Shown here piece after piece: positions 10,243 through 18,245 of a stretch of 64,000 bases of DNA. Made by a program: the position numbers and the translations under genes. Position 1 is the first letter of the stretch, and the number at the start of each line of letters is the position of its first letter. Under the pieces are notes generated by a model, which saw only the letters and a program-made list of their open reading frames with translations, had not been told where the DNA came from and made no database searches. Source of the stretch: Collimonas fungivorans. Its GTDB lineage: Bacteria; Pseudomonadota; Gammaproteobacteria; Burkholderiales; Burkholderiaceae_D. The stretch is taken from assembly GCF_001584145.1 (NCBI RefSeq), contig NZ_CP013232.1, positions 1,178,001 through 1,242,000 of the forward strand, in the 5' to 3' direction.

Positions 10243-11184
10243 CTAAGTAGAAGTTGTGGCACGCCGCGAAAAAAATAGCATCGAATAAGCCACTAGAAAA
10301 CAAAGAGTATCACCTAAAATCGTTGTCAATCTAAAACCAACCACAATCAAAAGACCACTTGAGCCTGGATAACTGTGAGACAGTATTCCCAACATAATCA
10401 CCTCACGGATACCCAAACCTGCTGGTGCACCAGGGGTGAGAAAGCCAGCGAACCATGCAAGTGCAAAACTGGCGACTAGTAACATGTAATCGTGTTTCAT
10501 GTCTGGTAGCAACGTTGTCGCTATCACCAAAATCCCTACTCCGATGATGATATAGTTCAAACTATACGCCGCCAATGCTTGCAACAAGGTGGGTGGCCGG
10601 GGCAATATGTTACTAAATGACGCGTTGGGGAAAAAGTGCTTTAACAAACGCGGTGCCAAGGGGGGATAAAGGAATATTACGAGGAACAATAGTGCAGCTA
10701 GTATTGGTATAAGGATAGCCTGTTTTCCAAAGGTAAAATTGACCAATCCCATTTGTGAAAAAAATGCACCTATCGTGCCGATCATCAAGCCGGCAAGCAA
10801 AGTGAGTAAGGTCTCCGAAAACACAGTTAACAAGAATGGACGAATGGCGATATTGCGGGCCATCGACATTGCCGCTCGACCGATATGTTGTCCAATATTG
10901 CCGGGTAGATATTTAGCGATCTGGGTAATGCCCATAATCATCGATAACTCCGCCGATGAATGTGTGCAGCCAATATCTGTAAGCATACGTTTCCAAGCCC
11001 AGGCACTTATCGGGATGACGGCCGTATAGAGCGCGGCGGCGGCGAAAATTCCTGTCAAGGCATGGGCGGTGAAGTATTGTGAGAGATCATGGACGGTCAA
11101 AGTCTTGATCGCGTATACGACAAAAACAATGGCTGCCAACACACCAAGAACCATACCGAACAAGCGGTAGATCTGTTTCAGCAT
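10243..11184 (-). CDS. Flippase-like integral membrane protein (lysylphosphatidylglycerol synthase TM / UPF0104 type)
   Basis: A 313-aa protein that is almost entirely hydrophobic, with roughly eight transmembrane segments, starting MLKQIYRLFGMVLGVLAAI. The pattern (a mid-protein GAPAGLGIREV motif in TPGAPAGLGIREVIMLG and a run of evenly spaced helices) matches the family that includes the membrane half of MprF and archaeal AglD-like proteins. These are often found with glycosyltransferases and thought to move lipid-linked sugars. The substrate is not identifiable. It is the last gene of the minus-strand glycan operon, overlapping the methyltransferase gene upstream by 7 bp, and is AT-rich relative to the window. 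Confidence 0.7.
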   Translation of the reverse strand: MLKQIYRLFGMVLGVLAAIVFVVYAIKTLTVHDLSQYFTAHALTGIFAAAALYTAVIPISAWAWKRMLTDIGCTHSSAELSMIMGITQIAKYLPGNIGQHIGRAAMSMARNIAIRPFLLTVFSETLLTLLAGLMIGTIGAFFSQMGLVNFTFGKQAILIPILAALLFLVIFLYPPLAPRLLKHFFPNASFSNILPRPPTLLQALAAYSLNYIIIGVGILVIATTLLPDMKHDYMLLVASFALAWFAGFLTPGAPAGLGIREVIMLGILSHSYPGSSGLLIVVGFRLTTILGDTLCFLVAYSMLFFSRRATTST

Positions 11185-11984
11185 TTACGTTTAGCCTTGA
11201 TTACGTAACCACTACCCAAATCAGTATTGATGAAACTATTTTGTATGGCGTAGCATAACTGGATTGCCCACTTTCCAGGTAGAGAGCGCAATAAAGGATA
11301 GAGCGCCACTTCCGGCTTACGATCAATACCACTGCGGTCGTTATTTTGTTTGCGATTGGCTTCGTCGCTTTGGGCGTTTTTGAGTATGCGACGAGCATAG
11401 ATTGGAGCTGTTACTCTTTCAATCAAGTTCGTTAAAGGAAAGCCGTAGCACTCAAATACCTCTACTTCTAATCCGGCTTTTTTCAGCAGGGCTAATAGTG
11501 AATCGCGTTCATAGCGCCGAAAGTGCCCGGCAAATATATCGCGTGCATTCCATAATTTCATATGTGCAGGTACAGACAATAATAGTTGTCCGTCCGGTTT
11601 GAGCCATGATACCCATTCTGCTAACGCATGCTCATCGTCGTCGATATGTTCTAACACCTCAAAAGCGCACAGGACATCGAAAGAATTTTCCCATTTAGCA
11701 TCAGGGAGTGCGTGAAGTGGAATATTTTGGTCAAATTTCTCAACGATTTTTTTCGATACGATGCGTGCTTCGATAGACAATTCCAATGCCTCGCATTGAA
11801 ATCCTTTTTGCGATAACTCAACAAGCAGCGTCGCAGCGCCTGGACCAATTTCAAGTAATCGTCCCACAGGAACATTACTTAGCAGGTTTTGGATACGGTC
11901 ACGCCGCATCAGATATCGTGGCGCAGGAATCCAGCCTAGTTCAGGTGCAGCGGGACCAAATATGGGGTCAATTGTAGTTTTCAA
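11178..11984 (-). CDS. Class I SAM-dependent methyltransferase
   Basis: A 268-aa soluble protein with a Rossmann methyltransferase core: motif I is GRLLEIGPGAATLLVEL, followed by the acidic strand end CEALELS and motif FDVLCAFEVLEHIDDDEHAL. The E-V-L-E-H signature is typical of small-molecule and sugar/lipid methyltransferases (UbiE/Methyltransf_11-like). Position between a glycosyltransferase (4-bp ATGA overlap at 11981-11984) and a flippase-like gene suggests it methylates a glycan or its lipid carrier; this is inference. Confidence 0.75.
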   Translation of the reverse strand: MKTTIDPIFGPAAPELGWIPAPRYLMRRDRIQNLLSNVPVGRLLEIGPGAATLLVELSQKGFQCEALELSIEARIVSKKIVEKFDQNIPLHALPDAKWENSFDVLCAFEVLEHIDDDEHALAEWVSWLKPDGQLLLSVPAHMKLWNARDIFAGHFRRYERDSLLALLKKAGLEVEVFECYGFPLTNLIERVTAPIYARRILKNAQSDEANRKQNNDRSGIDRKPEVALYPLLRSLPGKWAIQLCYAIQNSFINTDLGSGYVIKAKRKC

Positions 11985-13114
11985 TTGCTTAAATCTCTTT
12001 TAGTTAAAAGCCAATCACGAAATTGCACTCCGACGGCTACCGCATCAATCCTATTTACAAGATCTGCGTGGCAGCCAGTTTCTGTCCTGCACTTTACCTT
12101 GTCCGTATGCTGTAGCACTATCTCTGCTAATGCGTTCGCATTTCCCGCAGGGATCAAAGATACGCAAGGCGGCGAATGTCGCAGAAGTTCTCGAATTGCA
12201 GGCGAATCCCGTGTAATCAAAGGCTTTTGCGCAGCAATAATTTGAAAGACCTTGTTCGGAATGACATTGGCCGCTTTCTTGGACGTACCAAAAATACCAA
12301 GGCAGATATCCGCTTGCTGAATCCAGGTAATTAAATCCGGGTAAGAGACCCATTCAAGCCAGCGTAGGCGGGGCAAGGGGGTGTTGGCAAGCATATCGCG
12401 GATGCGCGGCGTTTCCTGCCCCTTCCCGATCAATATCCAGTCTATTTCTTCATCACGCAGCAAACCGGCAGCTTCCACAATATATTCGATCCCGTGCAAG
12501 GGAATAAACTGCCCATAGAACAGTACCTGTAAGGGTTCTCCCAGTCGGGGAGGTGCGACCTGGGAAGCTGGAAATTTTTCTGTTTCGGCGCCTACCCATA
12601 CCTTGCCGCATTCGCCGTCAGGTAAACGAAAGAGTCGTTCCAAGCGTCTGGCGTGTGCTTCCGTATCCATGAAGATCCCGTCAGCCGCTCTGACGGCGAG
12701 CCACTCCAATCCCCATAGCACGCGGGCAACCGGGTGCCGGACACTGAACAGCCGGCGGTCATCAACCACGGTATCGTAGGCCGAGATAAATACATCCCAT
12801 GCTACCGGCGCGCGCCTCAGCCAGGCAAAACAGCGGATGACCAAGACATCGAACAAGCCTGGGTAGCTGACCAGGACAAGATCATGGGCCGGCAATTGCA
12901 GATATCGCCAGATCAGGGAGGGATAGCGGAAAAAAAGGCGGAGCATCAAGGCAAGTTTGCTGAAAACGCTGCTGACCTGGCTTTTGTCTTCAATCCCGCT
13001 CCAGATATCTGCATGGCATTCGATCAGTTCAAAGCCGTTTTTCCTCATGCCATCGATCAGCAGCCTCACCCGCGGCTTGCCGGTGTCATAAGTACCCCAC
13101 AGGACGATTTTCAT
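11981..13114 (-). CDS. Glycosyltransferase, GT-B fold (GT4-like)
   Basis: A 377-aa protein with a GT-B layout: N-terminal acceptor half (MKIVLWGTYDTGKPRVRLL), then a C-terminal donor half with LQVLFYGQFIPLHGIEYIVE, IDWILIGKGQETPRIRDML and DICLGIFGTSKKAANVIPNK. The GxF/IPLHG and E-x-x-x-x-x-x-N/K pattern resembles GT4-type enzymes that use nucleotide-sugar donors. The gene starts about 9 bp downstream of a GT2 gene and overlaps the methyltransferase gene by 4 bp. It presumably elongates the same surface glycan; donor and acceptor are unknown. Confidence 0.72.
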   Translation of the reverse strand: MKIVLWGTYDTGKPRVRLLIDGMRKNGFELIECHADIWSGIEDKSQVSSVFSKLALMLRLFFRYPSLIWRYLQLPAHDLVLVSYPGLFDVLVIRCFAWLRRAPVAWDVFISAYDTVVDDRRLFSVRHPVARVLWGLEWLAVRAADGIFMDTEAHARRLERLFRLPDGECGKVWVGAETEKFPASQVAPPRLGEPLQVLFYGQFIPLHGIEYIVEAAGLLRDEEIDWILIGKGQETPRIRDMLANTPLPRLRWLEWVSYPDLITWIQQADICLGIFGTSKKAANVIPNKVFQIIAAQKPLITRDSPAIRELLRHSPPCVSLIPAGNANALAEIVLQHTDKVKCRTETGCHADLVNRIDAVAVGVQFRDWLLTKRDLSN

Positions 13115-13123
13115 CGAGTTTGC

Positions 13124-14149
13124 TTAAGCCGCGATGTCATCGGACGGCGGCACTGATTGCATATCGTGATCAATCGAATGATCCAGTACCGCGTTCACGC
13201 CTTTGTCATCCCGTAGCCGAAAACGCACATCTTCTATGAGTTTGCGGTTCGCTGCCAGCAGATCTGCCAAAAAAGCTACCAGCAAGGTTTGAAATCCCAT
13301 TACCAGCAAGACAGCGGCAAGGATCAGCGACTGTATGTGGCCGCCGCCTTCGCCGCCGACGTATTTCCACATGAAGCGCAAACCGATCAGCAGGCCAGCG
13401 CCGAACAATACGGCGCCAATCGTCCCGAAGAAGCGAAACGGACGATAGATGATGAAAATCCGTACGATGGTGACTACGCTCCGTGTTACATAAGATGAGA
13501 TGCTCTTGACCAGGCGTGACGGTCGCAAGTCTCCATTCACCCGAATTGGCACCGAAATGATGCTCATGTTCTTCTGGCCGGCCTGGATGATGGTTTCCAG
13601 CGTGTAGGTGTAGCTGCTGAAAACAGTCAGGTTCTGGGCCGCGCTGCGGCTGATGGCGCGAAAGCCGCTGGTGGCGTCCGGTATGTCCGTCTTGCTGGCG
13701 ACACGGACTACCCAGCTGCCTAATTTCTGCAGCATCTTTTTCACTGGCGAAAAGTGTTCAATCGCTTCGATCGGGCGTGCACCGACCACGATATCGGCTT
13801 GATGGGCGACAATAGGTGCGGTAAGTGCTGGAATATCGTCTGCATTATATTGATTATCAGCGTCGGTGTTGACAATGACATCCGCTTTCAGGTGCAGGGA
13901 GGCTTCCAAGCCGGTCATGAATGCTCGTGCTAAGCCTTGATTGCGAGTATGGCGTACAACATGATCAACGCCATTTTCCTTGGCTACCTTAATAGTGTCG
14001 TCGTCGCTACCGTCGTCAACGACCAGCCATTCGACGCTATCAAACCCTGAAACTTTCTTGGGTAAGGCTGCAAGCGCGATGGCTAGCGTTCCTGCTTCGT
14101 TATAGCAGGGAATTTGAATAATAAGCTTCAATTTTGTTCCATTTTTCAA
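13124..14149 (-). CDS. Family 2 glycosyltransferase (polyprenyl-phosphate sugar transferase-like)
   Basis: A 341-aa protein with a GT-A domain at residues 8-220: IIQIPCYNEAGTLAIAL, VVDDGSDDDT and the metal-binding NTDADNQY, followed by DATSGFRAISR, a DPM1/GtrB-type signature. Two C-terminal transmembrane helices (FFGTIGAVLFGAGLLIGLRF and a following helix) match GtrB/ArnC-like enzymes that load a sugar onto undecaprenyl phosphate. No in-frame ATG precedes the conserved region, so the start is probably the TTG at 14149. Neighbouring membrane proteins could use the lipid-linked sugar it makes. Confidence 0.78.
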   Translation of the reverse strand: MKNGTKLKLIIQIPCYNEAGTLAIALAALPKKVSGFDSVEWLVVDDGSDDDTIKVAKENGVDHVVRHTRNQGLARAFMTGLEASLHLKADVIVNTDADNQYNADDIPALTAPIVAHQADIVVGARPIEAIEHFSPVKKMLQKLGSWVVRVASKTDIPDATSGFRAISRSAAQNLTVFSSYTYTLETIIQAGQKNMSIISVPIRVNGDLRPSRLVKSISSYVTRSVVTIVRIFIIYRPFRFFGTIGAVLFGAGLLIGLRFMWKYVGGEGGGHIQSLILAAVLLVMGFQTLLVAFLADLLAANRKLIEDVRFRLRDDKGVNAVLDHSIDHDMQSVPPSDDIAA

Positions 14150-14188
14150 TTTAATATTATCTGCATGGGGGATTTTTACTATCCATCT

Positions 14189-14851
14189 TCAATGAGATTC
14201 CAAATTTTTTGGCCAAAACAGTACTGAAATACTTAAGATGCAAAGCAGAGTCAGCACGATAATAGTGCCTACATATTTATTATGAGACTCGGTAATGGCG
14301 CTAATAGAAAATATCAAGCTTTTATTCAGTACTAAACCATTACGAATTAACTTACCTTGAGTTATATCCGATGTCATCCATGCCGAAACAGCTTTTCCCG
14401 AGGGGCTGTCAATTCCCTCAAGAATAAGAGTAGCTGGCTTATTTCTAATATCCTTAAAAGAAAGAATCCCATAACAGAATCGTCGATAAGCATTGTCGCG
14501 TATCAGACTCGCATTCAATTTAATCTGTTGTGAAAAATTTTCAGATTTCAGAGTCAACGCAAAAGTGCCAATATTGCGCCGATTATTATAATTTGCCAAT
14601 AATAAATCTACACAAAGGGTATCTGATTTTCCCAATTGTCTTGTATTAATCCAGCTCCAATTGAGCGGTTGTTCGAAGCGAATCCCAGTCGTTAGCTCTC
14701 CAGTCGGAGTTTGTTCCGAAATCTCTGGGGGAGAAAGAATAGTATGTTCGTATTTTTTCGAATAATCGCCATTTAGAAAAATATAAATGAAAATCGGGAA
14801 GAAAATCAGCCAAAAAAGAAAAATTATGAATGAATTAAAAAATCTCATCAT
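14189..14851 (-). CDS. Uncharacterised membrane protein with two terminal TM helices
   Basis: I do not recognise a family. The 220-aa product has an N-terminal helix (FFNSFIIFLFWLIFFPIFI), about 150 residues of soluble, probably periplasmic beta-rich sequence with two cysteines, and a C-terminal helix (VGTIIVLTLLCILSISVLFW). The start overlaps the upstream gene's stop as ATGA (14848-14851), so translation is probably coupled to the DUF2142-like gene. Strong AT bias matches its neighbours. A role as a partner or accessory of the adjacent polytopic protein is a guess from position. Confidence 0.6.
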   Translation of the reverse strand: MMRFFNSFIIFLFWLIFFPIFIYIFLNGDYSKKYEHTILSPPEISEQTPTGELTTGIRFEQPLNWSWINTRQLGKSDTLCVDLLLANYNNRRNIGTFALTLKSENFSQQIKLNASLIRDNAYRRFCYGILSFKDIRNKPATLILEGIDSPSGKAVSAWMTSDITQGKLIRNGLVLNKSLIFSISAITESHNKYVGTIIVLTLLCILSISVLFWPKNLESH

Positions 14852-16470
14852 GAATATTTTAAATAAAATGGAAGAGCTTGCTGGACATAGACGAAAAGTT
14901 CAGCGCATGCTAATAAAGAAACTGCTATATTAATTAGCAATCCAGGAACTCGCAACCGCATTAGTGCAATCGAAGCTGATAGAAGGGCAAATGGAATAAT
15001 TGGATAAAAATATCTACCTTGTGTTGCTAAAATTTGACCTTCTGTTAAATAAGCTTGATAAATATGATATAAAAAAACAGAACCAAAAAATAATGTGAAT
15101 ATAAACCCATAAATCGCAATTTTATCTAAGGCATTATTAGGGTGGAAAATTAAAAAGCATGCCACAATCCCGAGGAGTATCGAGATGGGGATGATGAGAA
15201 AGAAAATAAAATTCAAATTAGTAATACTTGTATAGCCAATAAAGGCTGTAAAAATGAAAGCAAAAAAAATACCTGCGATCAAAAATAGGAATTTCTTATG
15301 ATGATTAAAAAAATAAAAATTTCCAAATAAGGGTGAAAATTCTTTTTTATGTGCCAATATTTCATTTTTTGAAATATGTAGAATAAGCATCGCGATGTAA
15401 ATGACACAAATGCATGCTACGATAAATAAAATTGTCAAGAAAACGGTATAGGGAAAATTATCTGCTGTGGCAATTACAAATCTTAAATGACGTGGTAGCA
15501 CATCGTATGTAAGATAAAAATTTTCTTGGCCGGGGCCAAAACTAATAAACATGCCGTAAAACCAATGGATGACTGTATCGAACGTTGGATGAAAATGTAT
15601 AAAATCAGGAAAATTCTGAGATAACGGTATATCTAATCCTGGTTTTCTATCTGTCCCCGATGTATAAAGAGGATTGCCAAAATATATAAAATTGCGCACC
15701 ATCCAGATTAATGGCATGGATACTGCAGTTAGGGAGACTCCTAAAGCATGAAGGGCTCGATTGGATTTTGGAAGTTCCAGAATCAAAATGAAAATCACGG
15801 GAATAAGTAGAACCCAAGGCGTCATCATTTTTGTTGCACCCGCAATAGTAAGCCACATTGCGCATTGATAAGAATCTCTGATTTTGTTATAGATAATGAA
15901 ACGTGTGAAAAAAAAGGTAGCTAGCGCGCAGAAAAGAAAAAGTAATATATCGTGATTTGTGCCAGAAGATAAATTCGATACCATTGGAATAAAACTAATG
16001 GCAGCAGCAATCGCAGTGGATCGTGATGTATCTAGTCCGATTGTTTTGAAGATTCGGAATAAAACTAATAGCAACAAAGCGCCAGATAAGGCCGACACAA
16101 TTCGAGGTAGGCGAAATAATATCTCTGGATCGTCAGTGATAAAACTTCCAATTTTCAATGGTATTGCTGCAACGACATAATATATTGGGGGATGCTGTGC
16201 AATCCAATTGTAAGCAGGTTGTGCATTAGTAGTCTTCTCAACATATTTCATGATATCAGAGCCAATAATCGATTTTCCAGTCGATGGAGCACTCAATATG
16301 GGAATTCCTTTTCCATATGCGATATCCTGAACATACGCGAAATGTCCAATTTCATCGGGAACGCCTGGAAAGGGCGTTACAAAAAAAGAAAGATAAAGTG
16401 CTTTTATAAAAAAAAGCAAGGAAATAAGCAATATGGATTTTGGATAGTTTTTAAGTATATTTGAGAACAT
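14848..16470 (-). CDS. Polytopic membrane protein, DUF2142 / GT39-like glycosyltransferase
   Basis: A 540-aa protein with about 11-12 predicted transmembrane helices. After the first helix, the periplasmic loop has PGVPDEIGHFAYVQDI, the P-x-E/D-x-x-H motif typical of DUF2142 and related lipid-linked sugar transferases of the GT-C fold, where the acidic residue is catalytic. A second loop carries QHPPIYYVVAA, another GT-C hallmark. It probably transfers a sugar from a polyprenyl phosphate donor such as the product of the GT2 gene at 13124. It is the first gene of the minus-strand island operon; the sequence upstream (16471-16680) is very AT-rich and promoter-like. Confidence 0.68.
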   Translation of the reverse strand: MFSNILKNYPKSILLISLLFFIKALYLSFFVTPFPGVPDEIGHFAYVQDIAYGKGIPILSAPSTGKSIIGSDIMKYVEKTTNAQPAYNWIAQHPPIYYVVAAIPLKIGSFITDDPEILFRLPRIVSALSGALLLLVLFRIFKTIGLDTSRSTAIAAAISFIPMVSNLSSGTNHDILLFLFCALATFFFTRFIIYNKIRDSYQCAMWLTIAGATKMMTPWVLLIPVIFILILELPKSNRALHALGVSLTAVSMPLIWMVRNFIYFGNPLYTSGTDRKPGLDIPLSQNFPDFIHFHPTFDTVIHWFYGMFISFGPGQENFYLTYDVLPRHLRFVIATADNFPYTVFLTILFIVACICVIYIAMLILHISKNEILAHKKEFSPLFGNFYFFNHHKKFLFLIAGIFFAFIFTAFIGYTSITNLNFIFFLIIPISILLGIVACFLIFHPNNALDKIAIYGFIFTLFFGSVFLYHIYQAYLTEGQILATQGRYFYPIIPFALLSASIALMRLRVPGLLINIAVSLLACAELFVYVQQALPFYLKYS

Positions 16471-16676
16471 ACTTCACTTTGTTTTGAACAAATAAGACAT
16501 CACAGGGTTTATTTATTTTTTAAGTACTTGCATTACTGAAGTATGATTTTCAAGGAAAATGAAAAAAATTGAGATTGTTTTCATGTATTATTTTGTATCT
16601 CAATGTATTGTTTTGTGTGTGCCATATGGATCCTCATTGTTTATTTCTGATAAATTCAATTTTTCTGGCGAAGTGC

Positions 16677-16688
16677 TGATTTATTCGA
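16677..16688 (+). repeat. Left copy of 12-bp direct repeat flanking IS5 remnant
   Basis: TGATTTATTCGA occurs here and again exactly at 17298-17309, bracketing the degenerate transposase. It may be a target duplication, a homology scar or an internal element motif; IS5 elements normally duplicate only about 4 bp, so a simple target-site duplication is doubtful. Confidence 0.6.
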
Positions 16689-16749
16689 TGGCGCGCGATT
16701 TTCAATGAGAACAGTAGCTAAGAGAGTTGCATCAAATCGACAATCTGCA

Positions 16750-17275
16750 GGGGATCATACAAAAGAGTTTTTCGGATCTTAAATATGCGGCGAAGAAGAA
16801 ATTGATGCGGCGCTACCGCTTTCTGGCAGAGATTGATACGGCAGCACCGTAGACCGAGCTGTGGACTGAAATTGCCTCGTTCTATCCGAAAGCAGAAGGT
16901 AGTGGCCAGCCGCCGATTTGGCTGGCGCTGATGTTGCGGATGTACGCGGCGCAACAGTGTTTCGGACTTTCCGATGGAGGTATCGAAGATGCAATTTACG
17001 ACAGCCAGGTCGTCCGCGGTTTTGTCGGCATCGATTTTAATCACGAGTCGACATCGGATGCGGCGACATTGTCGAAATTTCGGCGCTTGCCGGAGAGTCA
17101 CGACCCGACACGCAAGATATTCGGGCGATCAACGCTCATCTTGCCGCCAAAGGCTTCCTCATGTGGGAAGGGACGATCGGCGATGCCGCGCTGATTGTTG
17201 CACCGCCATTGGCGAAGAGCCTTGACAAGGTACGCGATCTGGAAATGCATCAGTCAAAGAAAGGAAATAATGAAT
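16750..17275 (+). pseudogene. Degenerate, truncated IS5-family transposase
   Basis: Translating the plus strand gives a recognisable IS5-type N-terminal half: SFSDLKYAAKKK, RRYRFLAEIDTAAP, then PPIWLALMLRMYAAQQCFGL and EDAIYDSQVVRGF. An in-frame TAG at 16850-16852 interrupts it where the family has a tryptophan-containing segment. A frameshift near 17095-17110 moves the remaining similarity (NAHLAAKGFLMWEGTIGDAA, then LEMHQSKKGN) into another frame. It ends shortly after that motif, so the catalytic C-terminal half is missing and no start codon remains. The remnant separates the AT-rich glycan island from the kdoO-waaA genes, consistent with past insertion or rearrangement at this border. Confidence 0.85.
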
Positions 17276-17297
17276 AGCTTCGAATTATTTGCAGTTT

Positions 17298-17309
17298 TGA
17301 TTTATTCGA
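17298..17309 (+). repeat. Right copy of 12-bp direct repeat flanking IS5 remnant
   Basis: Exact match to TGATTTATTCGA at 16677-16688, located just before the kdoO start. The two copies enclose the transposase pseudogene and about 610 bp. Confidence 0.6.
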
Positions 17310-17339
17310 CAGTGAGCTGGTCTGAAGATTCACGCAACG

Positions 17340-18245
17340 ATGACAACGCGGCATAATACGGCCATGGAACAACAAATTCTCGAAATCGACATCGCCGACT
17401 GGCAGATCGGCACGCCCAATTCGGCGTGGATTTCCGCGCTTGAAGCCGGAAAAGTCCTGTATTTCCCTCATCTTGGTTTTACTTTTACTGCCGACGAGCA
17501 GCGCTTCTTGACACCCGCGATCCGCGACCCGAAAAGCCGCAATATCAGCCTGGATGCCAACGGCAGGCTGAAAGGCGCACTGGGCGATGCAGCCGACCAG
17601 GTTGCGTTGGCGAACATGATCGGGCGTTTCCGGACGCAAGCGCAGCAGCTGATCCACTCCTTGCTCCCGGCGTATGCCGACAGCCGCAGCGAACTGCGCA
17701 TGGCGCCTACCAGCTACCGGCCGATGCAGGTGGAAACCCGCACACAGTCGTGGCGCGCCGATGATCGCCGCCTGCACGTCGATGCCTTCCCGTCGCGCCC
17801 TAATTATGGCGAGCGCATCTTGCGCGTATTCGCCAACGTCAATCCGGACGGCGTGCCGCGCGTATGGCGGGTCGGCGAGCCTTTCGAAGATGTGGCGCAA
17901 CGTTTCCTGCCGAGGGTGAAAGCCTATTCGCGCTGGCAGGCCCAGGTATTGCAGGCCTTGCATGTCACCAAGTCGCTGCGCAGCGAGTACGACCACCTGA
18001 TGCTGCAGTTGCACGACACCATGAAATCGGACCCGGAATATCAGAAGGATGGGCCGCAAGTGACCCAGCCGTTTGCCGCCGGTTCGGTATGGGTATGTTT
18101 TTCCGACCAGACGCCGCATGCGGTGATGGCAGGCCAGTACATGATGGAGCAGACCCTGCACTTGCCGGCCGCCAAGCAGTACGATCCCGGCGCCAGTCCG
18201 CTGGCGATCTTGCGTCGCCTGACCGGCCGTGCGCTGACCGAATGA
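17340..18245 (+). CDS. kdoO: Kdo hydroxylase family protein (Fe(II)/2-oxoglutarate-type dioxygenase)
   Basis: KdoO enzymes oxidise position 3 of Kdo in the LPS inner core to form Ko. The protein (301 aa, or 293 aa from the ATG at 17364, which is as likely) resembles that family: it begins ILEIDIADWQ and contains a possible metal-binding pair in the region HVDAFPSRPNYGERILRVF (an H-x-D) with a distal histidine in CFSDQTPHAVMAGQ. The middle part has TSYRPMQVETR. Its stop overlaps the waaA start (ATGA, 18242-18245), the expected partnership because WaaA adds the Kdo that KdoO modifies. No iron-responsive regulatory element was identified. Confidence 0.82.
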   Translation: MTTRHNTAMEQQILEIDIADWQIGTPNSAWISALEAGKVLYFPHLGFTFTADEQRFLTPAIRDPKSRNISLDANGRLKGALGDAADQVALANMIGRFRTQAQQLIHSLLPAYADSRSELRMAPTSYRPMQVETRTQSWRADDRRLHVDAFPSRPNYGERILRVFANVNPDGVPRVWRVGEPFEDVAQRFLPRVKAYSRWQAQVLQALHVTKSLRSEYDHLMLQLHDTMKSDPEYQKDGPQVTQPFAAGSVWVCFSDQTPHAVMAGQYMMEQTLHLPAAKQYDPGASPLAILRRLTGRALTE

